Source: Ignavibacteria bacterium (GTDB lineage Bacteria; Bacteroidota; Ignavibacteria; Tepidaquicellales; OLB5). Taken from it: a stretch of DNA of 35,645 bases. The position numbers and the translations under genes were made by a program. The notes under the pieces were generated by a model. It saw only the letters and a list, made by a program, of their open reading frames with translations, was not told the DNA's origin and did not search any database. This document shows positions 29,862-35,645 of the stretch, one piece after another. Numbering within the stretch: the first letter of the stretch is position 1; the number at the start of each line of letters is the position of its first letter. The DNA lies in the NCBI GenBank assembly GCA_014879675.1, contig JACSRQ010000116.1, positions 1 to 35,645 of the forward strand, in the 5' to 3' direction.

Positions 29862-32027
29862 ATGTCAACTTTAGGGGATGTAAAAGTAATTCTTTCTCTC
29901 GACATAGTTCCTTTTACCGAAGGAATGAAATCAGCTTTGCGTATTGGTGAAGCCGGGGGAAAACAATTGCAGGATATTTTATCCCTGAAGCCCGGTGCAT
30001 CTGCCGAGTTCACCGTTTTTGATGCAGAGATAAAAAAGCTTGCCGATACACTCAAAGACGAGGTGGCTCCCGCGGCGCAGGAAACCGAAGCTAAACTTAA
30101 CGATCTTGCCGATCAGCTTGAAAACAATTCCGGCAATGCTTTTAAGACTCTCAACGGCGCGATAAAGCAAGCCAAAGCAGATGTGCTCGAGTTCGGCGCG
30201 AATACAGTTACAGCTTCAGACTCTACTAAAACATACGGGCAGGTGCTCCGCGGACTTGTTGAAGAGAAAAAAATTCTTGCCCGGCAAACCAAACAGGCAG
30301 GTGAACAATTTTCCGGCTTCGCATCCTCACTCGGTATAGCCGGAATGAATGTCCGTAATATCATTACCGATATCCGTAATCTCAACGCTGAAGAGCAATC
30401 AACCTCAGAGTTTGCGATGTCGGTTGCCCAGATCGGTGTAAGTGCTCTTGCCGCCGCACCCGCAATATCGCAGTTAAACATCCAGTGGAAAGCTCTCGGA
30501 GGTACAGGAATGTTCCTCGGCGGCTCGGTACTGCCAACTATCCTTTCGGGAGTGGTAGCTGTTACCTCTGCTTATGGTATGATGATCGGTCATATTGTGC
30601 ATCTTAAGGACGAATTAGGCAGGATAGGTCAGGTTCTTTCCGGGCAGATGTCTTACTGGGATGCGCTGAAAATGAATCTGCGTGATGTTTCTTTCGGGTT
30701 GATAGACCTCACCGATAACGCCGATAATGCCACGCGCTCACTGCAACAGTTGTTATCACTTTCGGTCTCTTCCGGTAAGCAGTTCCAAAACCAGCTTGAC
30801 CTGCAAAATTATGAAGCGAAGTTCCAAAAGGGCGGTGAGTTTTTTAATGCCGGATACTCCAAAGAAGAGATCAAGGCGTTAATTGATAATTACAAAGCTC
30901 TTCAGAATGTTAAAACGGAATACGAACAACAGCAGGAGCGTGAAGATCAGAGCAAAAAGAACCAGACTGAATTAAACTACGAGCAAAGCAAGAAAAAAAA
31001 TTCGGGCAGTTCTTCACGATACAAAACTGAATCAGAGGAGCTCGACCAGGTTGCGCAAAAACAAAAGGAACTTATTAAGATTCAGGCAGAGTATGACGAT
31101 GCCGTAGCGAAGGGATATAAGGGTTATGCTGATGACCTGAAGATCAAGCTCGATGAGATAAAAAAGCAGATCGAGTACCTTATTAATGGTGCTAAAGAAA
31201 AATCTTTTGATGGCTTTGAGCCTAAAAGGATAAAAGATGAAACGGGTGTACTCGACTCAAGCCGTGGCGCGCAATTGATAGCAATTGAAGAGTTGCTCTC
31301 CGAAAAACGGATCGGGCTGATACAGAACGAGTACGATAAAAAGATAGAGCTTATCAATAAAGCATATTTTGAAGAACTCCGGCTCATTAATACACGCGGC
31401 GGAAAGTACCAGGGGGCAACCGATGGACAGCTTGAGCGCGCGAAGGGGATGGTAGAGCTTGAGTTCATGCAGCAAATCGCTGATCTTGATGCCGCAAGGT
31501 GGACAAAGTCAATCAATGGCGCAACACAGGTGTTCCAGATACTTTCTAAAAGACCAACGAACCTGTTTGGTTATTTAGCGCAGGCGATATCAATGGCGGC
31601 AACCTTCGCCTCGCTGATGGGCTTGGCATCCGCGGGCCCGCTTGGTGCAGTTGCCGGGCTGTTCGGCTTTCTTGGAGGCTTGTTTGATGGCGGCGGACAC
31701 ACTGGAGGTACTAATCCAAGGCGCGCTGCCGGAATAGTACACGAACAAGAGTGGGTTGCCCCGGCATGGATGCTTAACAGTATGCCGCAGACCTTTGCAA
31801 TGCTCGAAGGAATGAGGCGTTCAGGTTCAGTTGGAAGGTCAAGCTCTACGCCGGGTTATTATGGCGGCGGAAGGGTTTCTTATCCCTCCAATTATACCAG
31901 TAATACCGGAGACGGGAATATTACTATTGAGCTTTACAGTGAAACAACAGACCACCTTTTGGCTAAAAATACCTCAAGAGGTAACAAAAAATTGTTAAAG
32001 ATAAATACAAAAGCAAAGCTGAAATGA
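29862..32027 (+). CDS. Tail tape measure protein
   Basis: A 721-residue protein with long helical, Ala/Gln/Glu-rich stretches (e.g. EETEAKLNDLADQLENN-like segments near 70-100), a central hydrophobic region (about 195-240), a highly charged coiled coil (about 340-470), and a C-terminal Gly/Ala-rich hydrophobic segment (about 560-620, MAATFASLMGLASAGPLGAV). It directly follows the G/GT chaperone, as in all long-tailed phages. At about 0.15 nm per residue it predicts a tail of roughly 100 nm. Confidence 0.88.
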   Translation: MSTLGDVKVILSLDIVPFTEGMKSALRIGEAGGKQLQDILSLKPGASAEFTVFDAEIKKLADTLKDEVAPAAQETEAKLNDLADQLENNSGNAFKTLNGAIKQAKADVLEFGANTVTASDSTKTYGQVLRGLVEEKKILARQTKQAGEQFSGFASSLGIAGMNVRNIITDIRNLNAEEQSTSEFAMSVAQIGVSALAAAPAISQLNIQWKALGGTGMFLGGSVLPTILSGVVAVTSAYGMMIGHIVHLKDELGRIGQVLSGQMSYWDALKMNLRDVSFGLIDLTDNADNATRSLQQLLSLSVSSGKQFQNQLDLQNYEAKFQKGGEFFNAGYSKEEIKALIDNYKALQNVKTEYEQQQEREDQSKKNQTELNYEQSKKKNSGSSSRYKTESEELDQVAQKQKELIKIQAEYDDAVAKGYKGYADDLKIKLDEIKKQIEYLINGAKEKSFDGFEPKRIKDETGVLDSSRGAQLIAIEELLSEKRIGLIQNEYDKKIELINKAYFEELRLINTRGGKYQGATDGQLERAKGMVELEFMQQIADLDAARWTKSINGATQVFQILSKRPTNLFGYLAQAISMAATFASLMGLASAGPLGAVAGLFGFLGGLFDGGGHTGGTNPRRAAGIVHEQEWVAPAWMLNSMPQTFAMLEGMRRSGSVGRSSSTPGYYGGGRVSYPSNYTSNTGDGNITIELYSETTDHLLAKNTSRGNKKLLKINTKAKLK

Positions 32028-33352
32028 GAATCTTAATATGGAAATATAAAATTACAAGTTTAACCGGCGGCTATAAGTATAATTATTTCCAGCAGCCCCA
32101 GTATTATGATTTCATAAATATTGAAAATATTCTCTATAAGGATTTTCCGCTTTATAAAGAGGCATACAATGACGACGAGGATGGGGTTAATGGATTCAAC
32201 TTCGGATATCAGTCCATATTTTTCAGCATGAATCAGCCGGAACGCTCAGCTTTTGGTAACAGTGATATATACAGCTTCCTTACTTCTAAGCCCGGTGGTT
32301 CTGATCCACTGTTCTTATTTGTTATCGATAACGGTTCACGGATTAGCGCCGGAACTGCACACATCGATGATATCGAAGTAAACAAAATGTGGGGGCAAAA
32401 AGGCATAACCGTTGACCTGACCAGTATAGAAAAAGAAGCAACAGACTATCTTGCAAGTATAAATTTGGCATACCATCCCACGGGAGACCAGCCTTTACTT
32501 GAAACGTACCTGCGGGTTCATCATTTCAAAGATGTGGGAGCTCTGTTAACATTAAAAAGTGAGATCGCTGATATCCACCAGAGGGTAAACGGTAACGTAC
32601 GGATCAGCAGTGACAATTATAATGGGATGTGGGAAGGCGGATTAAACAGGGGTTACAGCGTTTGGGAGGGCTTGAAAAGTATAATTAAATTGATCGGCTG
32701 TAGGTTTCGTGTTACCCTGAAAACATTCAATGGGCAATATCCTACTTTCAATTTTGTGCTGCACTGGAGAACTGCCTCAACGAACCGGATCGAAAATTTA
32801 ATATACAAGCCTGTTAAAGAAAGGTATATCGCGCCATCGCATGAAAACCTTTTGATACTTACCGCACTACAGGCGGGTCCCGCGCCCGATACCTACAAAG
32901 GCATACTCATTATGAAAGACCGGGTTGTAATTTACGAGGAGGGTGATGGCGGCGCGTTCCAGTTGAACTACCAGGGCACGGGAAAACTGTATGTTAACGC
33001 TCTGGGTGGAGTGCTTCCTGAAAACCAGTTTACAAGAATTGATATCCCCATGCATGCGAACAATTGGCTGGCAGCATCGTACGAAAATACAATCTTTGCA
33101 AGAATACTTCATCAGGAAGGTCGCACTCCATTGTTCTGGTACAACAATGATATTCTTGAAAAAGTGACGGCTGTTGAGTACGGGTATCTTCTTGCCGGAT
33201 CGAAAAAAAGATTTGAGATTGAAAGTTATTATGATGATTCATTGCGCGTAGGAACTGAAGCTGATATTGAAGGGGTAACCTGCATTTGTGAAGAGATCTC
33301 GGAGAGCTCTGAAGTAAGAAAGATTCAAAAAGGCTACTGGATCGAAAAGTAA
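32024..33352 (+). CDS. Distal tail / baseplate protein
   Basis: A 442-residue protein overlapping the tape measure end by 4 nt. It shows mixed alpha/beta folding with many aromatics (YKYNYFQQPQYYDFINIE; DNYNGMWEGGLNRGYSVW; RFRVTLKTFNGQYPTFNF). The position after the tape measure is that of distal tail or tail-tip (hub) proteins. I cannot assign a family by eye, and the protein could equally be the tip hub or an adaptor. Confidence 0.6.
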   Translation: MRILIWKYKITSLTGGYKYNYFQQPQYYDFINIENILYKDFPLYKEAYNDDEDGVNGFNFGYQSIFFSMNQPERSAFGNSDIYSFLTSKPGGSDPLFLFVIDNGSRISAGTAHIDDIEVNKMWGQKGITVDLTSIEKEATDYLASINLAYHPTGDQPLLETYLRVHHFKDVGALLTLKSEIADIHQRVNGNVRISSDNYNGMWEGGLNRGYSVWEGLKSIIKLIGCRFRVTLKTFNGQYPTFNFVLHWRTASTNRIENLIYKPVKERYIAPSHENLLILTALQAGPAPDTYKGILIMKDRVVIYEEGDGGAFQLNYQGTGKLYVNALGGVLPENQFTRIDIPMHANNWLAASYENTIFARILHQEGRTPLFWYNNDILEKVTAVEYGYLLAGSKKRFEIESYYDDSLRVGTEADIEGVTCICEEISESSEVRKIQKGYWIEK

Positions 33353-33364
33353 TCTAATATTCTA

Positions 33365-33895
33365 ATGGCAAAACAGTATGTAAATGGATATGATAAACCC
33401 CGCTTCCTTGTAGAATGGCGGGAAAACGGTGTTCCTCAATCAGAGTTGATTGAGATCAGCTTTAAGTATAAAGCATTGCGTGAATTTTACGAGGCAATTG
33501 GCACTGTCGAAGTGTTCAAAGGCGGGCGCAGGATTATTGATATTGACCATGTGGAATATGAGTGGAGGCTTATATTTAACAACATCGAAAATCCTGACAC
33601 ACTCGCACTCGGCAGGCTTGAAAACCATAGTATTCTTAAAAGGCGCATTACAATGTGGCCCCACAGGGAAATTGAAGCAAGGAAATTTGTAGTGGGAGTA
33701 CTGCCTGAAAAGAGAGTGATAGATACCAATCCGCATCTTATGGGATATGATTGGGTCAAAAACAGAGGTCTTGAAATGACGTTTATCAGCTTAGAGCCCA
33801 TCAGTGAAGTAGATATACTTGATCCCAATACTTACTACGCAGGCATGGGCGGTTCATCAGAGCCCACTGGCCCGGTGAAAGGGGTGGTGCAGTAG
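33365..33895 (+). CDS. Tail-tip-associated hypothetical protein
   Basis: A 176-residue protein following the distal tail gene by 12 nt. Beta-type sequence (RFLVEWRENGVPQSELIEIS, EYEWRLIFNNIENPDTL) with conserved-looking Trp and Pro. It ends in a Gly/Pro-rich tail (GMGGSSEPTGPVKG). The family is not recognised. Probably a virion component or assembly factor of the tail tip. Confidence 0.55.
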   Translation: MAKQYVNGYDKPRFLVEWRENGVPQSELIEISFKYKALREFYEAIGTVEVFKGGRRIIDIDHVEYEWRLIFNNIENPDTLALGRLENHSILKRRITMWPHREIEARKFVVGVLPEKRVIDTNPHLMGYDWVKNRGLEMTFISLEPISEVDILDPNTYYAGMGGSSEPTGPVKGVVQ

Positions 33896-33898
33896 GTT

Positions 33899-34510
33899 TT
33901 GGATAACAGTTCAAAAATAATTCTTGATTTATGTGGTGGGACGGGCTCCTGGTCTAAGCCATATAAAGATGCGGGGTATGATGTTAGAGTGATTACACTT
34001 CCCGAATACGATCTGCAAGATGAAAGAACTGTTGAATACTGTATAAGTTTAAAACCCTATGGAATATTGTTTGCCGTTGACTGTACCGTCTGGGCAAATT
34101 GCGGAGCTTGCTGGTTTAAAGGTAGAACCTCTGACGAAATCTTCTATTACAGCAAATTACTGGTAAAGGGATTGAGAATTATTTATGCAACAAACCCAAG
34201 TTTTTATTGCATAGAAAATCCGGTAGGGAAAATGTCTCAGTTTTTGGGAGTTCCGAATTTTAAATTTGACCCGTTTGAGTTCGCTGGTTATTCAGTTAAT
34301 CCCGAGAGTGAAGCCTATACAAAAAGAACTTATTTGTGGGGCAGATTTACCCCCCCCCCTAAGAACCCAGTTGTATGTTTATTCAAGTCAAATGGAAATT
34401 CCCCAAATGCTTGGTACAATAAAGTAGGTGGAAAATCTCAAAAGACAAAGGAACGCCGGAGTAAAACACCATCAGGTTTTGCAAAAGCATTTTTTCAAGC
34501 AAATCAATAA
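33899..34510 (+). CDS. Divergent C5-methyltransferase-like phage protein with a C10 tract
   Basis: The 203-residue protein starts at TTG, 3 nt after the previous stop. It has a SAM-type loop DLCGGTGSWS (10-19), an ENPVG motif (106-110), and KRTYLWGRF (142-150), as in small phage proteins related to cytosine C5-methyltransferases. The usual PPC loop reads VDC here (60-62), with Cys62 kept but both Pro lost, so activity is uncertain. A run of ten C (34350-34359) encodes Pro152-154 and could change length by slippage. Confidence 0.7.
   Translation: MDNSSKIILDLCGGTGSWSKPYKDAGYDVRVITLPEYDLQDERTVEYCISLKPYGILFAVDCTVWANCGACWFKGRTSDEIFYYSKLLVKGLRIIYATNPSFYCIENPVGKMSQFLGVPNFKFDPFEFAGYSVNPESEAYTKRTYLWGRFTPPPKNPVVCLFKSNGNSPNAWYNKVGGKSQKTKERRSKTPSGFAKAFFQANQ
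34350..34359 (+). repeat. Homopolymer of ten C in a coding region
   Basis: The tract lies after codon Phe150 and encodes the last bases of Thr and three Pro codons. Its gain or loss of one C would shift the frame and truncate the last 45-50 residues. Confidence 0.95.
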
Positions 34511-34517
34511 TAAATTT

Positions 34518-34961
34518 ATGGAAGCAATGAAAGCTACAAATAACAGATTTGAAACATGCGTTAACTTCGTGCTTGAAAGCGAAGGCGGTTTCGTAAACGA
34601 TAAGTATGATGCCGGGGGAGCGACTAAGTATGGTATATCCTCTGCCGCTTATCCAAAGCTCGATATAAAGAACCTCACTCTCGAAGCCGCTAAGGAAATA
34701 TACCGCAAAGATTATTGGGATAAGTGTGGTTGTGGTGAGCTTCCCCCTGGTATCGACTTGGTTGTATTTGATACTGCTGTTAACATGGGGTGTTCCCGGG
34801 CTAAAGGTTGGCTTGAGCAAACAGAGAATGTCAATATTTACCTTTCACTCAGGGAGTTGAAGTACGGTGCGATTGTTGATGCGAAGCCAAGTCAGAAAAA
34901 ATTCCTGAAGGGCTGGCTCAACCGCATTAAAAAAATAAAATCATTCTTAAATTTAAAATAA
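34518..34961 (+). CDS. Endolysin, GH108 lysozyme
   Basis: The 147-residue enzyme matches GH108 (DUF847): catalytic Glu22 in LESEGGFVNDKYDAGGATKYGI (read from residue 19), then DYWDKCGCGELPPGIDLVVFD and AVNMGC in the usual order, and a basic C-terminal helix. It cuts peptidoglycan glycan chains. The start ATG 34518 is 7 nt after the previous stop; the longest frame begins inside the previous gene and is not credible. There is no signal peptide, so it needs a holin. It lies far from the membrane-protein group at 25504-26072. Confidence 0.88.
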   Translation: MEAMKATNNRFETCVNFVLESEGGFVNDKYDAGGATKYGISSAAYPKLDIKNLTLEAAKEIYRKDYWDKCGCGELPPGIDLVVFDTAVNMGCSRAKGWLEQTENVNIYLSLRELKYGAIVDAKPSQKKFLKGWLNRIKKIKSFLNLK

Positions 34962-34968
34962 TCCTATT

Positions 34969-35190
34969 ATGGAAAACAAGACAATCACATTCAAAGATTC
35001 AGACGGCTTAGGGATTCCAAATGTAACGGTTATTTCTGATATACACGGCAGTCAAACTACCGGGTCGGATGGCTCTGTAGTATTCAGGCCAGATAAAGAT
35101 CAGAGCTTCACGCTGGATGAGACCACAGCCCCTCCAACAGAGATCGCCAAAGTTGAAACCAACTTTGTTTTCAAAACTATTTATTCATAA
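34969..35190 (+). CDS. Small carboxypeptidase-regulatory / Ig-like domain protein
   Basis: A 73-residue protein with the pattern ITFKDSDGLGIPNVTVISD, then QTTGSDGSVVFRP and FTLDE, typical of the small beta-sandwich of the carboxypeptidase-regulatory-like or Ig-like group, common on phage tails and Bacteroidota surface proteins. It has no signal peptide. It comes 7 nt after the lysozyme gene and may decorate the virion. Confidence 0.65.
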   Translation: MENKTITFKDSDGLGIPNVTVISDIHGSQTTGSDGSVVFRPDKDQSFTLDETTAPPTEIAKVETNFVFKTIYS

Positions 35191-35207
35191 ACATAATTCA
35201 CACACAA

Positions 35208-35645
35208 ATGACAAAGCTCAAAATAATAATTCTTAGTTTATTCATCCTCTGCACGGCGGTATTTGCACAGGAGGAGGTTAACCTACAGCTTGAAAGCTCG
35301 CCGGGCGTGTACATTAATAGTCTGACAAGCTCCAATATCAAATTCCACAGGTCTCCATACGGCTCCGGCGATGAGGTATCCGGTTTGACGGTCACTCATC
35401 CAACGGGAAACACTCTTGGCAATTACACTGTAACAGGCTTTAGCACTTGGGAAAAGGTGCGGCTTTATATAAACAACGTGTATCAGGAATGGTGGGGTAC
35501 GAAACAAGTTGGCAATCCTTCTACAAAGTTCGTTGATGCCACTGGTGATGTTGATGAGTCTATTGATGGAGATAAAACTTATACGGGAATTGTAAACACT
35601 GCTACAATTGTGTCAACGAAACCATATATAAGCACAGATAGTCCG
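35208..35645 (+). CDS. Exported protein, partial (runs off the window)
   Basis: ATG 35208 opens a frame that stays open to the last base, 146 codons so far. The signal peptide MTKLKIIILSLFILCTAVFA is clear, with cleavage likely before Gln-Glu-Glu. The mature part is beta-rich with Gly, Ser, Thr and Asn. Repeats such as STWEKVRLYINNVYQEWW suggest a fibre-like or adhesin-like surface protein. It is in the place of tail-fibre genes but the signal peptide argues for export. It may be either a fibre or a secreted moron; the missing part decides. Confidence 0.62.
   Translation, partial: MTKLKIIILSLFILCTAVFAQEEVNLQLESSPGVYINSLTSSNIKFHRSPYGSGDEVSGLTVTHPTGNTLGNYTVTGFSTWEKVRLYINNVYQEWWGTKQVGNPSTKFVDATGDVDESIDGDKTYTGIVNTATIVSTKPYISTDSP

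Larger units (their letters stand above)
5161..35645. mobile_element. Mu-like transposable prophage, left end to beyond the window
   Basis: The region holds a MuA-type transposase with a divergent repressor, a Gam-like gene, DUF935 portal, DUF1320 and gpF/gpG-like head genes, Mu gp28-like terminase, protease/scaffold, capsid and a long-tail module. It interrupts the 3' end of a housekeeping RNase HI gene. The right end, and therefore the target duplication, is not in the window. The exact left boundary is inferred from where RNase HI homology stops and from the TG dinucleotide at 5161, as Mu-type ends begin with TG. Confidence 0.88.

Noticed and set aside
1-35645. tRNA or rRNA genes
   Set aside because: No cloverleaf with conserved GGTTCRANYCC-type arm, and no rRNA-like sequence, was seen on either strand.

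Overview
The window joins about 5.2 kb of bacterial chromosome to about 30.5 kb of an integrated Mu-like (transposable) siphovirus whose right end lies beyond base 35645. The host looks like a member of the Bacteroidota/Chlorobi/Ignavibacteria group. The evidence is a serine-palmitoyltransferase-like enzyme, promoters of the TAnnTTTG type, lipoproteins with a clear lipobox, weak Shine-Dalgarno use, and long family-type intergenic repeats. This is an inference from sequence style, not a database match.

Host part (1-5160): an AOS-family PLP enzyme (196-1392), a small lipoprotein (1519-1968), a 700-bp repeat-rich spacer (a 49-bp tandem array and a large imperfect inverted repeat), a CoA-binding YccU-type protein on the minus strand, and a rightward operon of a Nif3/YqfO-C-like protein, a coiled-coil zinc-ribbon protein and an RNase HI. 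The phage appears to have entered the last codons of the RNase HI gene, near base 5161.

Phage early region (5379-13609, leftward): a 59-aa Ner/Cro-like HTH protein is followed by a MuA-type DDE transposase and about 17 small genes. Recognisable among them are a Gam-like DNA-end-binding protein, a minimal DNA-polymerase-X-like nucleotidyltransferase, a protein with an 18-fold repeat of Tyr/Asp-Arg/Leu-Ala, and at the far end a zinc-ribbon protein resembling Ogr/NrdR-type regulators. No MuB-type ATPase is visible. The switch (13601-13703) has three similarly built operators between the leftward HTH gene and a rightward LexA/CI-like S24 repressor. The repressor is followed by a lipoprotein gene likely to be expressed in the lysogen.

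Phage late region: it is split into two divergent arms around 22925-23140. The leftward arm (22924 to 15152) carries gp37-like, a DNA adenine methylase, portal (DUF935), gp36-like (DUF1320), an exported protein, gpF-like, gpG-like, a probable small terminase and the large terminase. The rightward arm (23141 onward) carries protease/scaffold, major capsid, a likely lysis group (two small membrane proteins, a His/Cys protein and a membrane-anchored protein), a tail-tube candidate, a tail assembly chaperone with a textbook -1 slippery heptamer, tape measure, distal tail proteins, a divergent C5-methyltransferase-like protein containing a C10 tract, a GH108 lysozyme, a small Ig-like/carboxypeptidase-regulatory-like protein, and an exported protein that runs off the window. 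Tape measure plus chaperone and no visible sheath point to a long non-contractile tail, as in D3112/B3-type transposable phages.

The most unusual points are the divergent late arms with a 23-bp dyad between them, the four secreted or lipidated proteins placed among virion genes and beside the repressor, the binary 9-bp repeat gene, the phage-borne PolX-like enzyme, the missing MuB, and the membrane segment fused to the tail chaperone.
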